NCBI GenBank assembly: GCA_050084515.1
Contig: CM114274.1
Coordinates: 26,846,001 to 26,910,000 of the forward strand
Length of the DNA stretch: 64,000 nucleotides
Direction: 5' to 3'
Origin: Blasia pusilla
Taxonomy: Eukaryota; Marchantiophyta; Marchantiopsida; Blasiales
A program made the position numbers and the translations under genes. Under the pieces are notes generated by a model. That model was not told where the DNA came from. It saw only the letters and a list, made by a program, of their open reading frames with translations, and did no database searches. This document shows, in pieces, positions 43,441 to 54,019 of this stretch (position 1 is the first letter of the stretch; every line of letters begins with the position of its first letter).

Positions 43441-43869
43441 TTTTTTTGGATTTTAGAGGTAAAAAATATCATGGAAGCTAGAAAGACTTTTTTTAGTGTG
43501 GCACATAGTTGGAGTATATTAACTTGATTTATGGAATTTCCATCATCGGATGTTTTATTTAGAATAATATAATAATTATATGTGGAAACTTTCATGTTCC
43601 AAGAATTCAAGAGATGTCCATAATTGGGTGAGGCATGATATTTGACTTTTTCAATGAGATGCATAAAAGTATTGAATGTGGCAATTGTGAAATGAGATGG
43701 GTGAGCTTAAAATGGTTTTCTATCCAATGTGCAATCTAAGTGTCATGAACTTAAAATGATCCGATATGTCAACATAAGGAAGGTGGCATAGGCTTAGGGA
43801 TGGTCAAAAGGATTGACAAGAGCAAAATACAACTTTAAGGGATCAACTCCAGTCAACAAGGACATTGTC

Positions 43870-44260
43870 TTAGTGGAGCCAAGGTGGGGGAGAATTTTCA
43901 AATACCTAAGTCTCATATGTACATGCTAGTGGGGATTCAAGGTTACATGCGGACAAAGTCCGTGTCAGTTGACTTACGTCCGGCCTATGGAAGGACTTGT
44001 CCATGTGGGCTCCACTTTCCCCTTCTTTCTCATTCCCCCCACTTGCCTTCGTGTTCCATACTCTCCCGTTTCTTCCTCCCTCCACCTCCACTTCCTCCCC
44101 CCTTATTGCCCCACTCGCCCTTCCCCTACCTTCCATCATGAATTAAAAGTGTGGGTCCCACCTCTTGCAATCCATGTCGGTGGACATGTCCACACTTGTC
44201 CGTCCATGTCCGTCCTAAGAACAGACTTGTCTGTTTTATGCAACCATGGTAGAGATGTGG
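43870..44260 (+). repeat. Chromovirus 3' end and dispersed repeat (copy A)
   Basis: A polypurine-like AAGGTGGGGGAGAA at 43880-43893 lies about 450 bases after the chromodomain, in the right place to start a 3' LTR. From about 43984 to 44240 the sequence is pyrimidine-rich and matches, in reverse orientation, 58380-58660: both contain GACTTGTC(C/T)-type ends, GGGCCCCACTT-like text, CCTTCTTTCTCATT and a CTCCC/CCTCC-rich centre. GTGGGCTCCACTTT and the inverse of AAAAGTGTGGGTCCCACC may be imperfect terminal inverted repeats of an inserted MITE. Confidence 0.55.
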
Positions 44261-45400
44261 GAAGTAAATCATGATCACGGATCAAAGGAGAATCAATTTT
44301 AGTGGAATCACTAAGGTTGAACCAAGAACATGGAGACATAAATTCATGAAATGAATCTCATCCTTGGGAGTAAGGATAGAGGAATCCGCCAAAAGAAGGT
44401 TAAGATTGGAAAAAAACCTTAAGAGCAAAGGAAGGCAAACCATAAGGTTGGCTAAGACTAGTCAAGATAAGAGTATGTCTTGAAACAAGTCTTAGGAGGA
44501 AAGGCGCGGAACCACTCGGAGAAACTAAGAGCGAGCCAAGATGGGCGAACAAGCCTTGAGGTTAGTTCTTAGTTGAGGGCGAGTGGCTTGGGAATCACGA
44601 TTAGTCGCACATTGAGGGAGTGAAAGTAATTGTAAGCACACATTTAAGCACTAAGATGCTCCCAATCGAATAAGGATTACGAGAAGAATTAGTGAGGGAA
44701 ATTAATCGAAATCACTAGCTAAGCACTTAAAGGGACACTAAAGAAGAAGGATTCAACAAAAGTGTGTAGGTTTGATGAAAGAATATTTTTAGAAAAAAAA
44801 CCATGAATGAAATCTCCATCAAGTAACATAGATTAATAAATTTCTGGTTTGATTGTAATTGAATGTTGCATAATAGTGGGCTTGCACATGCTATGCACAA
44901 ATCTGCATACAAAATCCCCATTCAGAAAAGGATGGTTTGATCCACACTCTAGTACATGTTCAATATCCAAGCTAGGTCATTATGCCTTAACCCATAGTAA
45001 GGACAACCCACACAGACTTAACCACACCACATGATTGAGAATCCATTTCTAATGAAGGTTGTGGATCATAAGGAAATCGCCAAAGAACGCAAGCTCTACA
45101 CATTACTAATGTAGAGCTTGTGTTATGCATAGAGCTAATAATACTTTTGGGTTGTTATTGTTAAATTTTATTACCCTTCTAATGCAAATATCTTTTTGAA
45201 GAAATGTTGTTCATTCTCCATGCCATCCGTTTGGCAAGGAGACCTACAACAAATCAACAAAGCATTTTTCCAAAAAACAACCCAGGAAAATTTAAGAGAA
45301 TTGATATGTTTAGCTATATGTCCGCCCACTAGTTTTACGCCCTGAAAAATTAGCAACCCATTAACGTTGGCGTGACTCAAGGCTCATGGGTTGGGCCCCT
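44260..45400. other. No gene recognised
   Basis: AT-rich with AGGTT/CTAAG-type low-information text, probably the LTR body or flank of the chromovirus. A short inverted pair GTAGAGCTT / AAGCTCTAC occurs at about 45090-45120 (AAGCTCTACACATTACTAATGTAGAGCTT). Confidence 0.3.
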
Positions 45401-45554
45401 AAGGGCCTTATCTCATGGCCCCGTTTCTTTGGGTTGCCTGCAACCCCAAGAAACAACCTTCCGATTGAAAGCGACGGCCGGCCGGCGGTTCATAGCCGAT
45501 TTCTTTGAAACTTTTTTACCAGCCGGGAGGGTGTGAGGATGAAGCCCCTTCCTT

Positions 45555-45574
45555 GCGCCCAAAATTTTGGGCGC
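45555..45574. repeat. Perfect 20-bp palindrome
   Basis: GCGCCCAAAATTTTGGGCGC has no loop and lies within a GC-richer segment (45400-46100) that has no identifiable gene. It could be a site for a dimeric DNA-binding protein, or chance. Confidence 0.8.
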
Positions 45575-47760
45575 GAGCAAGATGGCAACCCGGTGAACTT
45601 TCCGTGAATCCGACAAAAATCAAATGATTTTTACCAATATCGGAGCTACCTAATCCACATGATGAGTGTCATCTAGTCTAACGACCATATTGGTGAGCGA
45701 CGTTGGTCCATGGGGTAACCCTCTAAGGGGCGCCTCCCATGAGACATCGCGTACTCACAACCCCCATCTTGGCGAGATTTTCTTTCGTCTAAAATTACTG
45801 GATGTAAACAATAAATCAATTTTGCGACGCTCAAAGCTTTACCTCGTACGTGGTTTGGATTCCACTCGATTTACCGCCGGTATTGATCTACTTACCTTAA
45901 GGACTCCATCACGGACCGGAGTGCCCAGGGTAAGACCTGCCTTACCACGAGGTAAAATAAATCGCATGTAAAACCACGCGACCTGACTGCGAGTCAAACT
46001 GCGTTTGCTATTCTAACCAGTGCAATGGATTACTGCGCGTCCTCTTGTAACGAATGCTGGAGACACCGGCAGAGAACACGGTTGCTCGTGGGGGGAAGAG
46101 CCGGCCGTTAACAGTATACGGCGCGGGGCCGTGAAGTGGCGACAGCCCGTAAAGGGGCTTGTAGACGCGTAGACCCGTGTACGATAACGATCTCGGTGTG
46201 CGAATTCGCGCTGCTTCGTCGCGCGTCGAGAATCTTTGTTTGGCCCCAATTCCCTAGTGAGTGGAGTGGCAAAGCGTACGATTGCCTTCGAGGGGGTTTG
46301 CTGCTGCTGCCGCTGGAAGTGTTATTTTGCTTTCTCTTGAGGTACAAAATGCTGGAATTATGTGGCAGGGAGCGATCTTCGTACAGATTTGCTCGTTTGT
46401 GACTTTGTACACCGCTTTTACTTTGCGTGGTTGGAAGTTCTTGAGTGGTGTTGAGACATAATGGCGAGAATGAATCTGCCTTGTACTGTAGCTGTGAACA
46501 GCTTCTTGACACTCATGTGACGCTTTACTGTTGATTATTCCTCCTTTTTCTCTTTCCTACCTCCGCAAGTCCGCACTCTTCGCGGCCGCGGCAGCATTGG
46601 CGCTGGGAGATAGTCGAGCGACCAACCGCAGCCTCGACGCCAATGATCCAGCGCCTTCTGACAGGCACGCATGAAGGCTGCACTCAGTTCTACAAGAAGG
46701 CCATGTTCGGATCCATTAAGGCGGTCGTGTACTCCGGATTGCAGCTCAGCTATGACCGAGCACTTGAATCCTGAGGCGCCTCGCGCTAGTTTTGGATGCA
46801 GCTCCAGCTGCTACATGTAACTTCACCTTCATGAGCTTTCGACGTGCGGCGTAATTTAACCTTCGCTTTCTTTCGCCTTCTTTCCTCGTCCTGCCCGAGC
46901 CGTTCGCAGGGCCCGGACGCCCACAAATGCTACCACTGCTACTGATGCGCAGCTGCTGCTGCTACTGCTGTGCATCATTACTCCTACAGGCTCTATGATT
47001 CCAGGACGAGTCAAGGTAAAGCTGAAAAGCCGATGGGCGTGGGACATGGACGCTCTTATGACTTGCATCCTTTCTAGAAAAGGCGGACAATGCGACTCAT
47101 GGTCATCAAATCGACAAAGTGGTGACGGTGACATGTCCAATACGGCCCGCAGGAGGAGACATGTCAGGGCTCAGAAACAGAAAATTCTCGGAATGGAAAA
47201 TTATTACTTTTATTATTTGTCCTGAGACGGACACCACTTCCAGAGTGAATAAATCGAGGCTCGAGCTAATGCTTTTTCTAATAAGTCACAATTTGTCGTA
47301 AAATTGACTTGTCCTACTAGGTACTGCCCTACGTCTACAGAGAGGGTTTCCCTCAACCAATTGGTTGCTGGAAGCTTTCTCTTCACTACACTTGTGTACA
47401 ATAGCCAGTATTCACAATGAGATAACGGCAACGAGGGATTTTTAGGATAGTATCACATAGACGGGTTTTCCACTAAAGCCCCCAGTCTTTAGACCGTTCA
47501 TCAAAACTCTTCCTCGCCCCTTTTAGGATGAGGAGTTTCCAGGCGTAACCCTTTACTCTCGACTTTCGGAGTCAACAAATCACTTGAAGAATTAACATGT
47601 TCGAACGGATGCCACAAAACCTTCCGGCTCATCGGAGTCGAAAAGGAATACGAGAAATGGCCGAAAGACTCGCTGTCACGATGACGAACAACCCAGTTGT
47701 AACACAATTTATCATGATCTGGCACCCAATTTTCTCGAGGTGATCTTGCTTCAAAGAAAG
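45575..47760. other. Intergenic DNA downstream of the fatty-acid 2-hydroxylase gene
   Basis: No recognisable protein or structural RNA. A small ATG frame at 46643-46774 (43 aa) has an exon-like composition but no family I know. The part next to 47765 should contain the 3' UTR of the minus-strand gene. Confidence 0.35.
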
Positions 47761-47764
47761 ATCT

Positions 47765-49886
47765 TTAGCTGGTATGCACTTTGGAGTATGCCGCAGGAAG
47801 GGTGCCGAACACCCAGTCCCAAAACTCCGACGTAATGCCGAAGCTGTCAGTTTGCACCTTGAAGTGATGGTTCAGATGGTACCTCTGCATTTCACAAGAG
47901 TGGGGATACGCAGCGTTAGAGGGAACACATTTCCACCGAATTCGAGACTTGCATTTGAATGAGAAATGCTTTCAAGATGTCCCCTCCAGAAATTCTCATT
48001 GACGGCGCTCCAGGACTTTCTGTAGTGACGGGGCGCGTGAGGTATACCTTCATGTCCCGGAGCCGCTCGGTGAAGGGATTGCCGTAATGCAGGAAGTAGT
48101 GAGTGAGGTCATAGGCGATGTACGCGAACAATCCTCCTCCAGAGACCGACTGTCTGACTCCATTAGGGAAGAGCGCCTTCATAACCCACCACAGCTGCAC
48201 AGGAGAGTGTATTATTGAGCAGCAATCCAGAGAATTTAGCCGCACATATTCCTGTGACAGCAAGCGTCATCGGAAAAAACCAAATTCAGCAAGAACTACC
48301 GGTGGTTTTTACTAGACTTACGAAGTAGCTGAACACGAACGTGAATGCCGGAGGAAACACCAGCCGCATGGAATCCATGGGATGCTTGTGATGGAAGCCG
48401 TGAAGGACATAGTGAAACGTAGCGGTCCTGTGGGAATAACATGAGCTTAGTGAATACCATATCCAGCGAAGAAGCTCCACGAGGTTAACCGGCTCATAAT
48501 AGACGCGAAAGACCAACCGAAACAAGCAGCTGCATTGACGTGAGACCAAAGAGTCGATCTGTCCAGGAGATTTAGCCATCTTACCAGTAGTTAGAGGCCT
48601 TCATGTGGAACAGAAAACGGTGAATGAGGTACTCTGCCATCGTCCACAATGCGCAACCCACGAGCATACATGGTATCAACTTTTCCGCAGACAGGCCCAT
48701 TTCTACGGCTCTGTACTGTGTCCAGATGACCACGGGCATCCACACGAGCGGGATGACCCACCACTTCGTTCGAGTAAACATCTGGAGTTCGAACACGCGA
48801 TGTTCAGTTCACAGGCCACGAAGAACGGCAGAAAGAATGAGACATCGCAAGGACAGAGTGGTGAGAGTGGAGGACAGACCTCCAGCATGTTGCTTTCAAA
48901 GAAACGTGGGCTTTCTTTACAGATAATTGGATCGTGTACCCACTCATCGTAGTCCTCCCCTAGATGCCCGACCTGCGAGGTGGTGATCCACGTAAGACTA
49001 AGTGTCGCACAAACAGACCAATTCTCAATGAGTACCGTGTGGATTGTACTTTAACAGGGTCGTTTCGAGGGCGTTTGGTAGAGAGAAATCATTACTTGGG
49101 CAACTAGAGGCTTGCTGAGGTCCACCTCGAACTTCCTTCGCTTTGTTTCGTCACCGGATGCTTTCGAGCTGCCAGACAGGTAGAGGAATTAGGGGGGCCG
49201 CAGGTCACGAGGAATTCTAAGCGGAAGGCTTGTTCAACATGAGAAGCTGGGAGTAAAGTCGCTACGCCTCTCAATTGAGCATCGGTTATGTCTGAAAGGG
49301 GATTATTGAAAACCTCGAGGTCACTTCCAATGTGGAATGGGCTCGGGATGCGGACTCACCTTTGCTCCATTTTCTTATCAGAAATCAGGAACTGCTCCAA
49401 CATGTGCATCGCCGCCTTGCTGTGAGCATGCGCCCCGGGTTCATCAAGACCTTTCATGAGTTGCCCTACATCCTTGCCGTTGAGATGCTCCGTGATGAGC
49501 TGCCAGGCACATGGAAACATCAGACGAGGAATGCACACATCTGACTAGATCCTACGCCTCCCAGAGAACCGTAAGCCTGAAACTGTCCAACTCACAGCCT
49601 CGACCGACAGGACGGCCACGAGATCACTGTGGGAAATCCCCAAAATGAGTCAGAACCTGCTTATCATACCCTCGGAAGGCCCGTGGGCAAACTAGCATCG
49701 ATCACTCCCACACCTGTTTTGGGTATTTCACCTATCACTTACTTCGGGTCCCCCCGGATGGAGATCAAGGAACGACGCGATATCGTAAGTCTTCCCGTTG
49801 ACGCGCAACAGAGCCGGTCGAGCTTCGTCCTCCAGTCCTTTCTCATTCATCGAGAGTTCCTTCGCTTGCAGCTGCAGTTTAGACAT
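47765..49886 (-). CDS. FAH: Fatty-acid 2-hydroxylase with N-terminal cytochrome b5 domain
   Basis: ER membrane di-iron enzyme that 2-hydroxylates sphingolipid fatty acids. Eight minus-strand coding exons join with GT-AG introns: 49886-49743, 49499-49360, 49168-49096, 48972-48880, 48781-48585, 48427-48322, 48194-48048 and 47884-47765 (1020 nt, 339 aa). Residues ~30-92 form a cytochrome b5 domain: KTYDIASFLDLHPGG (haem His43) and AHAHSKAA (haem His74). The hydroxylase part starts at FEVDLSKPLVAQ and VGHLGEDYDEWVH. Membrane segments surround the His boxes HRFLFH (204-209), HYVLHGFHHKH (221-231), THYFLH (282-287) and YHLNHH (302-307). The start at 49884-49886 gives a human-like N-terminus; the frame is open further upstream, so a longer form is possible. 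Arabidopsis FAH1/2 lack the b5 domain. Confidence 0.95.
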
Positions 49887-51660
49887 ATCTCCTGCGGCGT
49901 CGGCTGCAACGCTCGTGTCAAGAACGCCTTGAAGATTCTTCAAAAACATAAGCTGCTTCGCGTTTGCTCGCCCGTTCGCATCACCGTCCAAGTGTCCTGG
50001 CATGGGCGAGGGTGCGAGAGCGACTTGTTGCAATGGCAGTGTCATCCTATACATTCTCCCGGCTAGTCCAGTACGATCTGCGACCCGGATGTCACAGCAT
50101 CCGTGACAAGACCCCCGTCCACCTCCCCCGCGAGTCCAAACCACACCACACCACAAAGCACGAGCTTGGCCTCCCCTCCTCCGTCTGCGAGTTCTTCTTC
50201 GCCACCCCTACCCGCTCACCACCCTCCTCCTCGGGAAACCGATTCCCTACGCCACCGGCCCCAGCGCCTGTCCAATTCCTCGATAAGTATGCGCCGCGCA
50301 GGGTATTCTCGAGCTTCTGATCCCGAACCCCGAGCGAGACCTCGGAGCGCACGCGAGAGCAGAGCACAGCAGAGTAGATTGAGATCGAGAGCGAGGGCGA
50401 GATGGGGAGGGTGGAAGCGCACGACGGCAGTGCTTGCAGAGCAGACGGGAGAGGAAAGCCAGGCACAGAGGGGCACGTACGCAAGGCCGAGCACAGGCCA
50501 CCTCAGTGAAGCGTTGTTGTTGTTTGTTGATTGAAGGTCGGGCGGGAAACACGACCTCCACGGACAGCAGCGGCAGAACAAAGTACAGGAGAGAAGGGTT
50601 CCGAGATAAAGGGACGAAGCCGCTGGATCCAGGTGGGGGGAGCCCCACAACCACAAGGAGAGTGAGAGTGCGCGAGCGAGAGAGAGAGAGTGTAGGAGAA
50701 GCAGTGGAAGCGGAAGGTAATAAGCGAGAGATATTCTGTGCGAGCGATGCAGTCAGTCGCGTCAGTCGGTCTGTCAGTGGGTCAGCCGTAGCTGACTTGG
50801 CAAGTAGGGGCTCCGGATGGACGCCGTATGTTATAACGGTGATCGATGAGCGACGGAGGGAGGGAGCACAGGTACGATCGGCGGCAGCGCGTAGGCCTCA
50901 CGATGACGGCGAAAATCCTCTGTCCATGCGGATGGAGAAGGAGGAGGAAGGTGGGGCGGGGTGGTGCGGATTCGTCGTCGTCCGTCCGTCGGTCGGTCGG
51001 TCGATGGATGGATGGTAGTAGGTGGAGAGAAAAAATCGCGCGAGGAGTTTTAATGCGGCGCCCGAAATGGACGAGGCGATGACCAACCTTTTGGGGCAAA
51101 GTAAAATGCGCAAAAATCATTTAAAGGAACGCTGTTGCTGCTCCCGCTGGCCGTGGGTGGTGGCCGGTGAGGCGAATGAATGTAGCTTTCAAACAAAGGA
51201 AGCCACCCCTCCCCCCTCCTCCTCCTCCTCCCCTAACCCTGCGGGAGACCGCGCGGCCGACGAATGAACCGAGGCAGAGAGCGAGGATTCGAGGAAGTAG
51301 CACTACTGACTGGACACTTTGAGAACGGGGGAATGGAGGAGGTGGTGGTCAGGAGAACGTCTACGACATGCACCCGACAACTGGTCTTTGCGACGTACAG
51401 TAGGGGAGTTGGCTGAGCTTTCGCTGCGAGCGGGAGCGGGAGCGGGAGCGGGATCCGTCCGTGTCGACGCACCCTCGATGAACGGGAGCGACAGACAGGA
51501 GAGAAGGGTTCTTTCGGTCTGGCGGTCCGCGACACAAAGGGTTTAATCCTCCGCTCGTCTTTGAAGCGGGTGGCTTTTACTTTCAGGCAAGGGGGGGTGG
51601 GGGGGGCGCCAGCGGCCCACATGGCACCTCCGATCCCGTCGATCGGAGTCATCGCACCGT
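49887..51660 (-). promoter_or_regulatory. GC-rich upstream region of the fatty-acid 2-hydroxylase gene
   Basis: The putative promoter/5' leader of the minus-strand gene. It holds several simple repeats: CAGT/GTCG-type tetranucleotides (about 50748-50785 and 50980-51015, ending in GATG repeats), a GAGCGG repeat (about 51428-51452) and poly-G/C runs near 51590-51605. Long overlapping frames on both strands here are typical of GC-rich non-coding DNA. A 5' UTR intron may exist (CCGCAG five bases before the ATG on the minus strand). Confidence 0.45.
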
Positions 51661-53840
51661 GATTTGCGAAATTCCCTTGTTGCCCCGCAGGAATCCACTT
51701 TCACGGGGAGATATCCCGTGACTTACCACCTGGACTCGGTCCGCGTCAGTCCACCCCGTCGGGTATTCCTTTCACGTCAACCCTCATGAGAAGGCGTCAT
51801 AACTCCCGTGGACGCCTGTACGTGACTGCGACCGTCCGATTCGGTTCCGACGGCTGAGATGATTGGACTCGCTGGACTCCTGACCTGCCATGCGCGTTGT
51901 GGTTAAGTGCAAGCGTGCCATGAATGAATGCGCAGGCAGAGTGCCGGGAGTTCACGATGCGTTCACGTCCGGACCTTCTACCATTAGGAGCCTTGCCCTC
52001 GGCGACGTGCGCTAGAGCTCCCGGATCTCCGTCCGCTTACCGTCGCCGTTGCGAACGCCGCGCGGTAGGCGAGTCTTGTGTTCCAACGCGTGGCCCCCCC
52101 GTTGCAATTCTCCTTTCGCGACTTTTGGAGCGCGCTCTCCTCCAATGTGGACGGACCAGAACCTCTCCGCTCGCGGATGATGAACGGACCAGAACCCCTC
52201 CGCGTCGCGGGCCAGCCTGTTATGTCGCGCCGAAGGTGTCGCGATCAGCAATGTCAGCGGTGGCAATGTGTGACGCTCCAGCTAATAGAGCCCGACAGCT
52301 TATATCTATCTTTCTATCAATGAAGGAGCGCTCAAATTTCTTTCCGGCATGTCGCGAATGCGATGGATACACGTACCCAACCCCCCTCCCCACACACAAC
52401 GCTGCGTTGACGATTTTCTTTTCCCTTTATTATTACTTATTAATGAACGAACAAATATCTCCGAATTAAATATTTGATATTCCCTTGTGACGATTGTAAT
52501 AAAACGGGAGTTTCCGCTCGTCTCCACGCCATAAACTCTTTTAAGGGAACCATAATGGCTTTCATCAACATGTGACATCGCTTATTCCCTAAACGAGTTT
52601 AAGGCTTTTTGGTCCACAACTATTGTGATTAAATCTTCCTCCTCATGCTTCAAGTTATTCTCAGTTTTAGATTCTTCTTCTTTCTCGCTCAAACTTCATA
52701 GTCATTGCTAATGATGGGGAGATTGTTCTCTACCTCTTCTTCACAATCGATATAATAGGGGCTCAACTAGTAGTGGGCAACGACTTCCCATAAGGTGGAT
52801 AGAATCCTAATTAAGATGGTCTTTCTCTCCATTGCGACCATCACGGATCTCCATCTAATCCCATGCTCCAAGATTTTCTTTGGCTCCAATCAAATCTGAG
52901 CCCACAATAGCCTGAAAACTGGCTCGAGTTTTTAAGGCCATATATTTTATGAAAAATATTCTTTTTCAGTGTTGTGAGACACCCTATCAAGACATATGCA
53001 CCTGCACCCAAATTTATTTTGGAGATTAATTGCTGAAATATCATATTACACACATTTCCAAAATTTCTCCCCATAATTAAAATGGTAATCATATTTAATG
53101 AAACCAGTTCACTGTGCTCCATCTCTTTGAATCCATGTGAAATAATAATAATGATAATAATAATAATAACTCAATAGAAAAGCTCTTACTTCTCTCAACC
53201 GTATTCCCAAGAAGAATTACTTCTTAAACATTCCTCGTGTCACATTACCCGTCGGAAATTAAAGCCTCCTAACGGGATTGAAATGAAATGATACGACCTA
53301 TTACGAGACAGAAATGAAACGCCCTCGTATACGAAATCCTCTCCCTGAGATATATGATATGTGTCTCATCCGTACGAAATCTCGTCTTTTGTTTTGTTAG
53401 TCTGGAGGTAAGGACCGAACAGCAAAACGGCGTTCTTGATCTCGTCAGGTCCACGTAAGGCTGAATGAAAAACTGAAGCCTTGATGCGGTCTGTCTCGAT
53501 CCATCTGGACGTAAAACCGAGTTCTTGATCTCACGTGATCTCACTGTTGGCCGCTTCTTTCTTTTCTCGTTCTTATTAAGATTAGGCCCATTAAGGCGAA
53601 ATTCCCGCGCGAGCGGAAAAACAAACAAACAAACGTAGAAAGAAACGACATCGATCCTTCTTTTCACCATTTGCTCCGCTAAATTTAATTCGCGCTCTTT
53701 CGAGATTTGCGCTCTTTCGCTTCCCTTGGCTTTCCTTCGCTTTGATGGCTGGGCTTCACTCGGATTTTTTTTGTTTTCTTGCCCTGGTATCGCTCTATTT
53801 TCCTTCTATTGCTTGTTTATGTGAATTGTTTTCTTCTCTT
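51661..53840. other. No gene recognised
   Basis: Starts GC-rich (to about 52300) and becomes AT-rich. There is an AAT/AATA microsatellite-like run at about 53142-53168. No domain was found in frames 51924-52469 or 53269-53670. Confidence 0.35.
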
Positions 53841-53852
53841 AGCTTGCCGTGG

Positions 53853-53930
53853 CTTGCTTTGATTCTCTATGTTATATTGCCTTTTATTGGGCTTGCTTTC
53901 ATTCCCTATGTTATCTTGCCTTTTCTTGGG
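53853..53930 (+). repeat. Two 39-bp tandem copies
   Basis: CTTGCTTTGATTCTCTATG...TTTTATTGGG (53853-53891) is repeated as CTTGCTTTCATTCCCTATG...TTTTCTTGGG (53892-53930), with 4 differences by eye. GCTTTGCTTTGC/GGCTTGGCTTGGC slippage follows to about 54015. The hydrophobic frames 53742-53963, 53849-54124 and 53869-54093 arise from this repeat. Confidence 0.8.
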
Positions 53931-54019
53931 CCTGCTTCGTTTGCTTCCTTTGGGGCGACTTAGATATCCTTTCACTGATTTGCTTTGCTTTGCTATGCTT
54001 GGCTTGGCTTGGCATATAT

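Noticed and set aside
45400-46100. Possible organelle-derived insertion
   Set aside because: The composition hinted at organellar DNA, but I could not identify any organellar gene in it.
46643-46774. Small 43-aa ORF with exon-like composition
   Set aside because: No recognised family and no convincing splice partners; kept only as a note in the intergenic entry.
50092-50656. Long overlapping ORFs on both strands upstream of the hydroxylase gene
   Set aside because: GC-rich promoter DNA with low-complexity Arg/Ser/Pro translations; no domain, and both strands are open at once.
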